A stretch of DNA of 64,000 bases, taken from NCBI GenBank assembly GCA_002914845.1, contig JXTC01000047.1, positions 892,381 to 956,380 on the forward strand, read 5' to 3'. A model generated the notes under the pieces. The model searched no databases. It was not told the DNA's origin and worked only from the letters and a program-made list of their open reading frames with translations. Below, in pieces: positions 38,381-50,164 of the stretch (positions are counted from its first letter, which is position 1; every line of letters begins with the position of its first letter). Position numbers and translations under genes: made by a program. Origin of the DNA: Trema orientale (Eukaryota; Streptophyta; Magnoliopsida; Rosales; Cannabaceae).

Positions 38381-40916
38381 TTTGTTACTTAGGGCTTCTC
38401 CATGATCAAGGCCAACTAATACATATGAATGAAAAGCTGTCAGTGAATTGTGATTGGCTTGAGGTGCTCCTGTACATATTTTGCATGGTTCAAGCATGGG
38501 ATATATAAGCGGAGCATGTTGTTTTTCTTTTTTTGTGGCTTTGAGGAATTGGCTCTTCAAGCCTTTTAGGTTTCTTTGGCCATTTTGAAAAAGAAGACAG
38601 CTTTGGGGCCCTGTGGTAAGTGAAAACTTCCCTGTAGAATTGAATGGTGTAAAATTAATTGTAAGAACTCATTCCATCACTTCATCAAAGCAATGCTTTA
38701 GTTTTCAGTGAAATGCCTTTCGTTTTGGTAAAGTTTTAGTTTTCAAATGACCGTGTTGCCAAGGTTTTCTTCTATGGTAGGCTTAAACTCCTTGTCAGAT
38801 TGTGACAAGAGTTTTAGTTTATTTAGTGGGGTTCATCCCATTTTGAATTTCTTCCTAGGATTTTAGGTGCAGAAGCGTATCTCCAAATCTCAATTCATAG
38901 TAAAAAAGTAAAAACACTACTTTTGGATATTATTGTTACTTGGTTTCTGATACTACCCTCTTAAAGTAAAATTCATTTAAAAGAGAGGATGCAAAGGTAG
39001 AATTTGAAAAAAATGAGCCGTTGGAAGAAACATTATGGTAAGACTAAGAAAATGAGAAAAATGGTATTAGCTTACGTTATTGGTTTCTTCAGTAGGTAAA
39101 CGGTGTGATTTAAGTGTCTCCTTCAGGATTTGGACTTTCATACGTGCGTGAGCTGTACTGGCTAATGACTATTAATGTCGAAGGATGTTGAGTTGGCCGA
39201 GTAGAATTTTATGTTTACAAGTCAAATGGCATTAAATATTTCCTTTTGTTTCTCACATTTCTGTTGATTCTTTCATTGTATAAAGTGAAAGATTTATCGG
39301 TTTCATTAACGAAGGTTGGTAAAGAAAAATCTTTGGCAAGTCCAGCCAGTAGAGCCCTTTTTCAGTAGCCAGAACCCTCTATTTTTTTATTTTTTTTTAA
39401 TAATAATAACCTTCTTTTGCATGAGATATTCTACTTGTCAAAGTCACAAAAAAGAGTCTTCTCAAACAAGAGAGAGCAATAATGAGGGGACCAAGACCAA
39501 CCATATACGCATAACTGCATAAGCAATCATCCACAAACCTTTTGATATGATATTATTCCTCCATTGAGTCCTAGAATTATTCTTTAAGGTCCAATTTCCA
39601 TCTTTGTCTCTTAAATTCTCGGTCCTCTCTATGGTCTAATTGGTGGGAGTTTTTATTCTTAAAGTCATGGACTAATTTTTTAACCCATTTACTTAAATAA
39701 GGAATTGTAGAAAATTCCCTTCTTAGGTTGTTGAGAATTTGCATTTTCAAGTACTGAAAAGTGCGTCTTTGAGTACATTTTTCTAACATTCTAGGTGTGA
39801 AAACAAGTGGGTTTCTATCCTTTTCATTAACCCATCGGATGGAGTAATCTCTCTCTCATGAAATCAATTAGGAGTTAAGGTTTAGAAAAAGAATAAAATT
39901 ATTATAAAGACAGATTTTGAAGTCAATTACGTGAAATGGCAGCCATAATGGCCACCAAAAGGTTGAATAAGGTTAGGCTCAAAAGTTTCAAAAAGAGTAA
40001 TTATGGTTGCTGCAACATTTTCTAAACCTCTGATTAAAACAAAGTTAATAGTGTAATACTACCCGATAATGGGCTAATTATCATTGTTAGTTGTGGAATT
40101 AGGAACGCCCAATTAGGATTATCCACGTAATACATGATGAAACAAAAGAATATCTCAATTTTTACTCGGTTCTAACAAGCAAGCTTTCTTAGTCTTTCAG
40201 TGCCAGGAAGTTTTCCCAAGACTAATACTTGGATTTTATTTGTGATTATTCATACTCTTCTCGTATTAATGATTTTTTTTCCTTTCGAATTTTGATTAAA
40301 AATGTCATAGTATCTTGCCCTACACTCTATACCACCATATTAATACATCTGATAATGTTTTGTGAAATTGGACTGATGAACAATGAAATGACGCAAGCTC
40401 ATTGAAGGACTGAAACCCAAACCTTCAAGCCCAAATTCATAGTTGGGTAGACCCATTAGGAAGGAAGCAGACTGCCCCGATGACACGTCCAAACCACTTA
40501 CCACTATTCGACAGCATTTTAAGATACATACCAAAATTATATATTCTTAGATATTTACCACATTTGAGAATTAAAATGTCTATGTTATATTATTTTGGGG
40601 AAAAAATATATATATACTATTATAAATAAGCAATGCCTTTTAAACAACCTATTCAATTGGAAGAGGCTATTTTAATCATATAGCTCATCGTCCAAAATAA
40701 AGTTAGCTAAACCATGTGTCATTCTATTAGCTTTCAGATGCACATAATTAACTAAAAAAACAATAAGTTAAATAAATCCAACAGTATTATTATCGACGAC
40801 ATCTAACTCGAGATTGGAGATGCATCACTAGCCTCCGTCACCTTGGGAATGTCACTTCTTTCCTTGAGTTGTCCTGTAATATAACATTCCCACATTTGTT
40901 GGCGTCTGTCACCTTA

Positions 40917-41883
40917 GAGCATCTCCAATTGATATGTTAAATGTTATGTTAATGCTAAATTTTAGCATTTTGAGTGAAAAATAGCTCTTCAATTGTGTGC
41001 TATATTTGGCATAGTTTTTAGCATGTAATATTTATTGTGCCAAATATAGCATAAAGTATAGCACATGCTAAATTTTAGTATGTATTGTTATTTACATATT
41101 ACCACTATTTTATATATAAAATAGGGATAACTGCAAAAAAATACCCTTAGTTTGGGTGTTCTGCAATTTAAACCCTGAAGTTTGGACTCTACAAAATAAT
41201 ACCCTGAGATTAAGAATTTCTGAAAATTAATACGCTGGACAGATTTTTTGACCAATTTTAAGAACGAAAAAATAATAATATCCTCCATTAAAATTAGATT
41301 AATCCATATTATTCATCTTAATTTTGAGGATATTATTATATTTTATCAGTTAAAAATCAATACAGGGTATTAATTTTCAGAAATTCGTAATCTCAGGGTA
41401 TTATTTTACGGAAGCCAAACTTCAGGGTTTAAATTGCAGAACATCCAAACATGAGGGTATATTTTTGCAATTATCCCTATAAAATATTCACGTGTTTCAC
41501 AATATTATCAAAATTTAACGTATGTATTTATTTTTCCATTAAATTTTATTTACAAGTTTATGCTTACTAAATTACAATCAATTATAATTAATAGGAGAAT
41601 ATTTTTTATTTATAATTTTTTTTGCATTGATTAATTTATTCATTTATATAGAACATGAATACTTCTAAATTAGTAGATAAAATTAATGTTTATGATTATT
41701 AATTAAACGATAAATTAATAAGAATATATAGTAGAAAAATATATATTTTATACATGAAGTTAATGTTTAAAATACAAAATAGTATTTCTTTTAGCATATA
41801 TGCATTGGAGCAAAATTCAAAATGTGCATGTTAAATTTTGTATTGGTCATACCATTTTTTAGCATAATGCATTGGAGATGGTC
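40917..41883. mobile_element. PIF/Harbinger-like TIR element, TTA duplication
   Basis: Starts GAGCATCTCCAATTGATATG and ends GCATTGGAGATGGTC, a 13-bp terminal inverse with one mismatch. Flanked by TTA at 40914-40916 and 41884-41886. The subterminal regions repeat TTAGCATT/AATGCTAAA words. It is 967 bp including a 360-bp nested insertion (41121-41480), so about 607 bp of its own. Non-coding. Confidence 0.65.
41121..41480. mobile_element. 360-bp foldback nested inside the TIR element
   Basis: The left arm is ATAGGGATAACTGCAAAAAA, TACCCTTAGTTTGGGTGTTC, TGCAATTTAAACCCTGAAGT, continuing to about 41255. The right arm is its inverse, ending GCAATTATCCCTAT. Arms are roughly 135-140 bp with scattered mismatches and a short spacer, so a transcript would fold into a long hairpin. 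ATAAAAT flanks both sides and may be the target duplication, but it is low complexity. Confidence 0.75.
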
Positions 41884-42005
41884 TTAGGAGATAGAACATT
41901 GTTTAACTTATTTTCTTATTAATTTTAACATCTACATTTAAATTAAATCTACATTCATGATTCCGGCGAAATGCTAGTGATATATATTGGTGTTCTTCAC
42001 TTATG

Positions 42006-42424
42006 CTATGTTTGGTAGGAAGGAAAAGAGAGAAGAAGAAAAAAAAATTGATTGAAAAGTGGAGGAAATTTGAAAAAATGGGTTGTTTGGTAAGAGGGAA
42101 AAATGAAGGGAAAGGAAAAGGGGAGAGAAAAGTAGAAGGAAAAAAATGGTGGGGCCCACACAAATTTCTTCCACTCAAAAGTAGAGAGAAAAAAATATTT
42201 TATTAGTGTATTGGTAAGTTAAATTACAAAATTATCCTTGTACTTAACTTTAAATAATAGTAATATTAGGGGTAAAGTTATCATTTTAAATTAAACTAAT
42301 TTTCTTTCCTCCCTACATACCAAACAACTATGAGGGAAAAATATTTTCTTTTCCATCCTACACATTTTCTTTCTCTCTTATTTTTTTCTTCCATCCTATT
42401 TTCTTTCATCTCTGCCAAACATAG
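42006..42424. mobile_element. Purine/pyrimidine foldback unit A
   Basis: Starts CTATGTTTGGTAGGAAGGAA and ends CTCTGCCAAACATAG. The left half is A/G-rich, the right half C/T-rich, and they are imperfect inverses. The middle has GTGGGGCCCACAC and a TAGTAATATTAGGGGTAAAG block. It is the first of three abutting units of about 410-420 bp. Non-coding; purine-rich open frames inside are artefacts of composition. Confidence 0.65.
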
Positions 42425-42840
42425 CTAGTGTTTGGCAGGAAGAAAAAGGGAGAGGAAAGAAAAGTTTTGATAGAAAAGTGGAGGGAAATAAAAATTTGGG
42501 TTTTTTGGTAAAAAGGAAAAGGGAAAAGGTGAGAGAAAAGGGGAAGGCAAAAAGTGGTGAGACCCACTCAAATATTTTCCTCCCAAAAATGGAGAGAAAA
42601 GGGAGAAGAAAAGTTTTTTTACTAATGTTTTAAAGTGAATTTATCAAATTAACTTGGTACACTACTTTTAAAATTTTAATAAAAAGGGTAAAACAGCCAT
42701 TTTAAAATATACTAGTTTTCTTTCCTTCCTACATACCAAACAACATTGGAGGAAAGCCACTTTCCTTTCCATCCTATACATTTTCTTTCCCTCCTAATTT
42801 TTCCTTCCCTCCTACTTTCTTTCCTCTCTACCAAATATAG
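42425..42840. mobile_element. Purine/pyrimidine foldback unit B
   Basis: Starts CTAGTGTTTGGCAGGAAGAA directly after unit A and ends CTCTACCAAATATAG. It has the same layout as unit A but is more diverged (GAGACCCACTC instead of GGGGCCCACAC; AAAAGGGTAAAACAGCCATT instead of the AGGGGTAAAG block). Confidence 0.6.
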
Positions 42841-43250
42841 CCTTAGGAAGGAAAAGGGAGAGGAAAGAAAAAAATTGATGGAAAATTGAAAAAATAGGTT
42901 ATTTGGTACGGGAAAAGGGAAGGGAAAAGAAAAGGGGAGAGAAAAGTGGAAGAAAAAAATAGTGGGGCCCACATAAATTTTTTCCACTCAAAAGTAGAGA
43001 GAAAACATGAAAGAAAATATTTTGTTAGCATATTGGTAAATTAAATTACAAAACTACCATTGTACTTAATTTTAAATATTAGTAATATTAGGGGTAAAGT
43101 TGTCATTTTAAATTAAACTAACTTTCTTTCTTTCCTACATACCAAACAACTAAGAAGGAAAAATATTTTCCTTTTCATCCTACATATTTTCTTTCTCTCC
43201 TATTTTTTCCTTCTCTCCTATTTTCTTTCCTTTCTACTAAACATAACCTT
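42841..43250. mobile_element. Purine/pyrimidine foldback unit C
   Basis: Begins CCTTAGGAAGGAAAAGGGAG (the first terminal bases CTATGTTTGGT are missing) and ends TTTCTACTAAACATAACC. The interior matches unit A closely (GTGGGGCCCACAT; TAGTAATATTAGGGGTAAAG), more closely than unit B. Confidence 0.6.
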
Positions 43251-43574
43251 AAGCAACAAAATGACTGAAGATAAGCTTTGCCAATTTCTTTTTTTTTTTT
43301 TAAAAAAAAGAAAGAGTTTCTGTATTGTTTGTTCTTCATTTAAACAAGTTTAAATTAAATAAAGTGTTATTACTACTATTTTTTTTTTTCACGGGAGAAA
43401 AATAAGATTCAAATTCAGGACCTCTACTTAAAAAAAAAATGTATGGTTACGTCTGTCGAATCAAAAGTTGAATATAAACCAAATATAAATTTTTATATTT
43501 AAATAATTAATAAAGGCAGACCACGGGTATACAAAAATGAAAGAGGGCAAACTAAAGAATTCATTTATATATAT

Positions 43575-43763
43575 GGGCGCGTCTACAGTAGGAGCGCGTC
43601 TACAGTAGGGGCGTCCCTACGTAGGGTCCTGTCTATTCACCGTTGGATGGGAATCTGTATATAAATAGATTCTCCACAGATTCCCGTTATTTCCCACAGA
43701 TTCCCATCCAACGATAATTAAGGCATGACCCTACGTAGAGACGCCCTTACCGTAGCCATCCCC
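43575..43763 (-). mobile_element. MITE with TACGTA termini, copy 2 (inverted)
   Basis: Same family as 34183-34348, in reverse. Starts GGGCGCGTCTACAGTAGG; ends CTTACCGTAGCCATCCCC. Flanked by TATATATAT on both sides (43566-43574 and 43764-43772): nine bases, but of low complexity. It is longer (189 bp) because the terminal GCGCGTCTACAGTAGG occurs twice in tandem at the left end. The interior carries CACCGTTGGATGGGAATCTG and CCATCCAACGATAATTAAGG. Confidence 0.78.
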
Positions 43764-44289
43764 TATATATATATATATAAAAATGGATAGACTTATGAAA
43801 ACTAAGAGACTCAACAGTATTGGAATAACAACCCTTAAAAGTGGCAGAGGCCCTAATTTTGACACCAAATTATAAAAAATCGAACTCAAACTTAGAGAAC
43901 CGAAATGAAAATGCAGTCAATATGACAAAATGGACTCAAGTCACACAACTGATCGAATGTGAATAACAAAACAAAATAAAAACATTTGATGTTTAACTCG
44001 GCGAGGACAGAAGGTGACGTCGTTCATGCTCGTGCTCATGCAGCTGGGTACTACATTGTAAATTTTTTTTTTATTTTTTTTGTTTTTAAAGAATGGGATC
44101 CGTACAATACGAGACGTAAATAAAAGAGAGGGTCAACTCAGTTGGGAAAGTAGCAGTAAACCAGTTAATGGTAGTGGGTTTCTGATTTCTCACTGCCACA
44201 GAACTCAGAACCAAACCAAACCAAACTAAAACAGCCACCCTTGGCCCTGCAGCCTTGCCTATCTGAGCTGCTACAAGCCACGCTGGCAC

Positions 44290-44505
44290 TGGTAGCCTAA
44301 TAGCTATGAATAATGTTATGGAGCACCAGTGGTGTCCAGCACCACAATGATGTATCAGTCTGTCACTGATTAATTATAATTATAATTCAGGTGGGACCCA
44401 TGTGGAACTCAGTTCATTAATTAAATCATTCAGTGATAAACAGACATGTCATTGTGGTGCGGGCACCAGGTGCCTTATAGCATTGCTCAATAGTTATAGC
44501 TACCA
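44290..44505. mobile_element. MITE with 50-bp-plus inverted termini
   Basis: The left side has TGGTAGCCTAATAGCTATGA, ATGTTATGGAGCACCAG, then GCACCACAATGA. The right side is the inverse: TCATTGTGGTGC, GCACCAGGTGCCTTATAG, CATTGCTCAATAG, TTATAGCTACCA. It has a short AT-rich centre with TAATTATAATTATAATT. Inverted termini are over 50 bp with gaps and mismatches. Non-coding; target duplication not resolved. Confidence 0.6.
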
Positions 44506-45150
44506 TTAATTAAAAATTAATTAATTAAAAATTTGTTATTGGGTGAAAAAAAAAAAATTGAAATAGTCAAATGGTCAAAGCAAAGAAGCCCAAAGGCCAA
44601 AATCGTGGCTTTTTGCAAAATCTCTCGTCCCCGGTCAGTCTCACCTCCGTGGCGAGCGCCGCCATTTGCACAGTTTCTTTCAAAATAAGAAAAAGCACCA
44701 ACCAAACGCGGCTAGACCGGAATACAAAATAAATAAATAATAATAATAATCACAAGTTAAAAATCTATAATGTAATTTCTCAACATAAACGTGAAAATAT
44801 AATTGGACTTTTTAGAAAGTCACATTATTGGAAATATTTTGTCCATATTATAAAAAATTACTCATGCAACATATTATCAAATAGTCTTACCGAAAATCAT
44901 ATACTTTAGAAGAAGACTAACGACTCACATGACTTTCACTCTAGTTGGAGATCAAAATCAGAGAATCACAATATAAAAGTTAACCCAAACTAGCATTGCC
45001 TTTGCTTTGCTTAATCACAAGTTTGATATGGTCAAATTACGCGATCTAGATTTGCACCAGTCTAAATAACATTAAGTACTTCTTATAGTGCTCATGTATA
45101 TTATTGATTTGGGCTTTTGAAGTAAAAGCATATATAGCAATTGAGTTTAT

Positions 45151-46262
45151 AGCACAAATGGTCCCTGAATTATCCAATTTGTGATAGTTTGGTCTTTAAA
45201 GTTTCAATTGTGATAATTAAACTCTTAAATTCTCCGATATGTTGCAATTTGGTCACTGCATTGTCTAAATTAGGGGTAGCAATTCAGGTTACAACACGAT
45301 GACATGACACGATTTTTTACAGATTATGGTTGAAGAAAAAGAGTGCGGGTCAAAATCGGGTCGACCTACCTGACACAAATAAATAAATAAATAAGGGGTC
45401 GGATTTGGGTCGGCCACTTGACCCGTTTGATCCGCCAAAAAATAATATACACAATTAAATTATAAAAATATTTTTATTTAATTTGTTTATAGCTATTATC
45501 ATAGATATATGTAATTTGTACAATGTAAATATTTAGGATTATAAGTTATTAGTTATATTTATAAATTGCCCATATTTTTTTTGTTTAGAAATGAGATAAT
45601 AATAGACTTAGAAAAAGAAAATATAAGTATAAAAATATGGGTCATAGTGGGTTGGCGGGTCAAAATCGGGTTGTGGATTAAGTGTTATTCACCAAAGCGG
45701 GTTGCACTGATTGGATTCGGGTCAACCCGTTTTATGTGCGGGTTGGGTTAGTGTTGATATTTTTCTGATACGACGGGTTACGGGTCGGGTTTGTGTTAAC
45801 ATAATTTGTATATATATTAGACTTCAACCCGACACAAACTCGACCCGCCGATACGAATTGCCACCCTAGTCTAAATTGTAGTTTACTGTTAAATTTCTGA
45901 CCAAAAACACACATGAAGAATACGTTGTAGCATCTGAAAGAGTATTTAGCAGAAAATAAACTGAATAAAAGGATTTAGAAATGATGAAAGTTGTACTCTT
46001 TGCATTTTTTTAGAGTCCTTAGAGTTGCAAATTTAGAGAAACTTTTTATGTTATTATTTATTTTTATGCTTGAAATTCACAAATTATCTTTCAAATACAC
46101 TTTCAGATACTACCATCTGTTTCTGAAAAAAATTTAATAACATGTTATAATTTAGACAGTCCAAAGACCAAAAATTCAGAGATTTAATCGTCACAATTAA
46201 AACTTTTTGAAGATTAAGTTGCCACATATTGGATACTTTAGGAACCATTGTCATTAACCCTT
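45151..46262. mobile_element. Foldback element with ~115-bp arms, disrupted by a hAT insertion
   Basis: The left arm starts AGCACAAATGGTCCCTGAAT and includes GTGATAGTTTGGTC and CAATTGTGATAATTAAA. The right arm ends TTTAGGAACCATTGTCATTA and contains the inverses CCAAAGACCAAAAATTC and CGTCACAATTAAAAC. The hAT-like element 45271-45868 sits exactly inside the left arm's GTCTAAAT word. The right arm keeps the intact partner ATTTAGACAGTCC. Confidence 0.6.
45271..45868. mobile_element. hAT-like element, 8-bp duplication GTCTAAAT
   Basis: Starts TAGGGGTAGCAATTCAGG and ends ACGAATTGCCACCCTA (inverted ends of about 14 bp with two mismatches). GTCTAAAT lies at 45263-45270 and 45869-45876. An 8-bp duplication plus a TAGGG-type end is the signature of hAT elements. 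The interior is rich in GGGTCGGGTT/CCCGAC words and is non-coding. Confidence 0.7.
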
Positions 46263-48062
46263 AGCAATTTTATATATAATAGTCGGGTTATTTTGAATAT
46301 AAAAAATTTGTACCTTTTTTTTTTGAAACAAAAAAAGAAAAATTTGTACTTTTCGAACAATAGCACATTATACAGGAACTAGTTTCCGGGTGTATAACAT
46401 ATTTTTCACCAATTCAGTTTTATATCTAAAATTTTACTTTTATTTCAAATTTAGTTTTCTAATTATTTATTATGTAACCTGATTTTATTTTTATTTAGTT
46501 AATATATTTAACCAATTTTCAATAAATGACCAATTAAATTAATATAGTGATGAATTGTAATATTTTATAGAAAATTTGCAATTTCATGAGCGTGTGTTTC
46601 TATGTACGTACTTTTAAATTAGCTGTATTATACACATACAAAAGTTCATTAATTTTCACTAAATTTAAGAAATTTTTTTTGAAGTATTTTTATTTTTTTA
46701 AAAAATCCAAAATTCGAAATTATACTCGTCGTTTTGATTCAGATATTTTCCTACCTATGAGTAAAAAGTAGTAAAATTACTTACTCGTCCGTGTGACCAT
46801 GATACACATTTTTTTTGGATATACATATATAATAATAATAATAATGATCAAATGTAAAACCAACATTACATGTGGCATAACTTCCTTATTTCTCACCCTG
46901 AGACGCGTTGAAGTTTAATCACTAATGTCGCGATACACATTTTCATTCTGAATCTTTTAGATAACCGCGTAATCTTTTTTTTTTTTTTTTTGTTTTTGTT
47001 TTGGGGGGAGCTAATATAGGATTCTAAATATTGACCATAAGAAATAAAAGTCACTTTTCTTGATGTACGTTTCTTAATATTGAGCCAAGTTTCAATCATA
47101 ACATTTATTATGCAAAATCTAATCTCAGGTTAAACGATTTAATTAAAGAATACAAAATTGAACTATTGAAGTTTTTCATGTACAAAAAGAGCAAAACAAA
47201 ACAAACAAATAAATAAATAATCACATCAAAAAATTTAAAAAAAAATTAAAGAAAGAAAAATCAAAAAAGAGCAGAGTCCAAATTTGATCTCATTGAACAA
47301 GTTCTCTGACTTCAACATAAAGACAAAATTCCAAAACTATCGTCGTTTTTACCAGGTGTTGCTGATCTCACCACCACACCTTTTATAGATTTTATTATCC
47401 CCTTTTTAAGTTCCTTTTTTCCAAAGATTTCATTGATTAAATGCATGTAATTTTTTCGGCACCCTAGCAAAATAACAAATTTATGCTTAAAGATTCCACT
47501 ACCTAATTGTCAGATTTCATAGCGCAAAATACTCTCAAGTCTTATCTTATCAAAGACGATATTTGCCATTATACCATAATAGGTTCTCATTTTAATTACA
47601 TATCTCCTTTTTATTTATTTTTTTCCATAAAATATTTGTAATAATGATAATAATGCTAAAACAAAATAGAATCAAGCGTTACTTAAGAACAAGACCAGAA
47701 TTAATGAATAATTAAACAAAAGATAAGATTGAACTCGAACTAAACATATATTCCATTACCGAAAAAAAAAAAACTAAACATATATTCATCAAATGAGTTG
47801 AGACCGAGTCACGGTCGGTAAAACTCGGGCCTAAGACCCAATCAAATAAGACAAACAGGGCTCTCAACTTTTAACCCCGCCATGGCTTGCATATTGGCTT
47901 ACTACAAAGCTGTACATAACCAGTAATTAAAGCTGCCGCCGTGGGGTAAAAATGGAATTTCAGAGCTTCAAAAAAAGAGGAAAAATAAAAAACAAAAAAG
48001 AGAGACCATCAACACGGCCTCTCGTCTGTGTATTTCGCCGGTAAATCACCATTTGCGGCGAC

Positions 48063-48620
48063 TCAGAACAGCGGCGCCGGCAGATTCAGATCGAACAAGA
48101 AGGGCTTCTTCTCCTTACCCATCTTCTTCTCCTGCTCGCTCACCACCACGTCCACATTCTCAAGCTTGTAACCTTTGTACTCCGATCTCGGCGGCGCAAC
48201 CGCCGGAGCCATGCCGGGAAGGTACACCGGCTGCCTCCAGTACTGCATACAGTCTCCGACCACCACCGACTGCGGCGGAGCAGCCGCCGTCACCGCCGCC
48301 ACGTGGGCCCCGGCGAGGCCGAAGTTGGTCTTGGCCTTGGGGCCGCGGAGGCTCCGGGCGGCCTCGTCGTAGGCGCGCGCGGCCTCCTCCGCCGTGTCGA
48401 AGGTGCCGAGCCACTTGCGCGTCTTCTTCCACGGATCCCGAATCTCGGCGGCGAACCGGCCCCACGGGCGCTTCCGGACGCCCCTGAAGTGGGACTCCTT
48501 CACCGGCCCTCGAAACTGCGGCGGTTCCTTCAAAGGAGCCGGCGCCGGCGACGGGGGTACGGGCGAGACGGGGACGAGGGAGAGTGAGGTCTCGCGATGG
48601 TGAAGTGTGTCAGCAGCCAT
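48063..48620 (-). CDS. AP2/ERF transcription repressor with C-terminal EAR motif
   Basis: Predicted nuclear factor binding GCC-box-type sites and repressing transcription through TOPLESS or SAP18-type corepressors. Single exon, 185 aa. One AP2 domain spans about residues 44-101 ([20 protein letters not shown], then [20 protein letters not shown] and RGPKAKTNF). The alanine and aspartate positions (AAEIRDP) are those of the ERF rather than DREB subfamily. The C-terminus carries [10 protein letters not shown] with the EAR core DLNLP at 177-181. This layout matches ERF subfamily VIII (Arabidopsis ERF3/4/8-12 group); I do not assign a specific orthologue. The start context is CCCATGGCTGC, close to the plant consensus. 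The coding region is far more GC-rich than its surroundings, as usual for intronless ERF genes. Confidence 0.93.
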   Translation of the reverse strand: MAADTLHHRETSLSLVPVSPVPPSPAPAPLKEPPQFRGPVKESHFRGVRKRPWGRFAAEIRDPWKKTRKWLGTFDTAEEAARAYDEAARSLRGPKAKTNFGLAGAHVAAVTAAAPPQSVVVGDCMQYWRQPVYLPGMAPAVAPPRSEYKGYKLENVDVVVSEQEKKMGKEKKPFLFDLNLPAPLF

Positions 48621-48723
48621 GGGGTCTGGTAAACGCTGATATTAAATATACGTGTGTATATATATATATAGATACGCGGACAGAGAGAGAAGGCTGAGGA
48701 GAGAAGTGTAGGGTTTTTTGAGG

Positions 48724-48732
48724 TTATATATA
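48724..48732 (-). promoter_or_regulatory. Probable TATA box of the ERF gene
   Basis: On the minus strand CTATATATAACC lies about 105 bases upstream of the ATG, followed by a C/T-rich leader (CTTCTCTCCTCAGCC, CTCTCTCTGTCC). Spacing and context fit a core promoter. Confidence 0.6.
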
Positions 48733-49544
48733 GGGGAGGAGACAGGCTGGGTTAATACCGACAGCTTTTGGGGATTTTGGATTTTCTTTTCATAAAATGT
48801 TATGTTTAATGATAAAAATAATATTTTTAATTTTTTTTGTTTTTGTTTTTGTATTTCTTTTTTGAATAATGACGAGACTACCCTTTGTGTAGAAACTAGG
48901 TTTTTCTTTTTATATTTTATAGTCAAACCAAAAACATGCCATGATTTTAATTTTGTAGAGCAAGGTATTTATTTAATTAACCACGTAAATTTAAACGATA
49001 AAATTAGAAATAGTGGCGCTTGATTTTATCCTTCCCACTTATATCTTCTACTTTGGAGCCTCCATTAATTTTCGCTTTGATTAATTTCTTAAAAAAGCTA
49101 AGTTATACGCTAAAACTCATTTTGCTCCTGATTTTGAAATTTATCGAGTTGTTTGCAAAATAGATGGATGGCGCAAAATTTCGTTCGATCACTATCGAAT
49201 TGGTAGAATGCCAAATTAATGCTAGGTTGATAAGGATGAACAAGACCAAGCTGTTAGTGTAAACCTGAGATTTTTGAGTCCTGCACAATACTTCTACACG
49301 AGAGTAAACTTCTTGGTAGATGCCTCGGTGCTAGGACCCTGGACTTGGGGAAATTTTCTAAGTCATTTTCAGGCCCATCTTACCTTTCTCAGGTGTTCGG
49401 AATTCACCCTCCAGTATAGATTATTTGGAAAAATATTCAAGTAAACGATATACTTCTTCAGACTCAACATAAAATAGTCCTTTCAAGTTATAACTCAGCT
49501 CGACCATAGTCGAAACTCTTGCGATACTACTGAATGAAAATCAC

Positions 49545-49735
49545 CCTTTTTTTTTTTTTTAATTTTTTCAATTTCAAGAAAAATGTTGATAATGTTTTGT
49601 TTTGCTATAATAGTTTAAGATGCTTTTTTTGAAAAAATAAAAATAAAAAAGAGTTGGTTGGATACTAATATCTTGAGGGTAAGATTGTCATTTAGGGAAA
49701 AAAAAGTCAAGAATTTGACTAAAAAAAGAAGAGGG
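49545..49735. repeat. Direct repeat, copy 1 of 2
   Basis: Contains GATAATGTTTTGTTTTGC, AGAGTTGGTTGGATACTAAT, AAGATTGTCATTTAGGGAAA and AGTCAAGAATTTGAC. Matched in order by 50165-50350 (GACAATGTTTTATTTTGC; GAGTTGTTTGGTTACTAAT; AGGATTGTCATTTAGGAAAA; AGTCAAGAATTTCAC). Confidence 0.6.
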
Positions 49736-50164
49736 TTGGAGTACCACCATTCGGACAACAATTTATTTGATTAAAGAGTAAAAATATATTTTAATGTAAT
49801 TTTATAGAAGTGCACCATGAAATTGAAAATGAAATGTCTTTCAAAATAAAATTTATCAAATGAGCGCTTTTATAGGCGTGCCAAATCCACTTTCTTCCCC
49901 ATTTCTTTTCTAGTCTCCCTATCTCACTGTTTGTATATGAACTTCACTAGAATATCTTGCATTTAATAAGGGATGATCACATAAACACTGTCTATTATGG
50001 CTCGGTACCATATTTAATCCTCAACATTCTCAGAAAACCTAAAGGTATCCCATTTGTTAAACTTGAAATATGAAATATATAAAGTACCTCAATACATATT
50101 TCAAAAAGCTATTATCACATACTCATTCATAATCTAATTAGTTTTTTCTTTTTCAAGAGAAAAA

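Larger units (their letters stand above)
38381..42005. other. Spacer right of WRKY, first part
   Basis: The WRKY 3' UTR probably covers the first ~350 bases (to about 38730). No gene is supported. From 40917 to 41883 there is a PIF/Harbinger-like element carrying a nested foldback. The rest is AT-rich single-copy-looking sequence. Confidence 0.5.
43251..48062. other. Spacer right of WRKY, second part
   Basis: No gene is supported. Contains MITE copy 2 (43575-43763), a second MITE (44290-44505), a foldback with nested hAT element (45151-46262) and long AT-rich stretches. The last ~150 bases (47900-48062) are probably the 3' UTR of the minus-strand ERF gene. Confidence 0.5.

Noticed and set aside
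42003..43031. Purine- or pyrimidine-rich open frames on both strands
   Set aside because: They arise from the A/G and C/T bias of the three foldback units and have no protein features.
43975..44290. Candidate exon near GGTGACGTCGTTCATGCTCG
   Set aside because: Slightly GC-richer sequence with a CRE-like TGACGTC, but no continued frame, splice partner or domain.
48053..48487. Plus-strand open frame antisense to the ERF gene
   Set aside because: It exists because the GC-rich ERF coding strand lacks stops in antisense. Composition is Pro/Arg/Ser-rich with no domain; the AP2 domain is on the minus strand.
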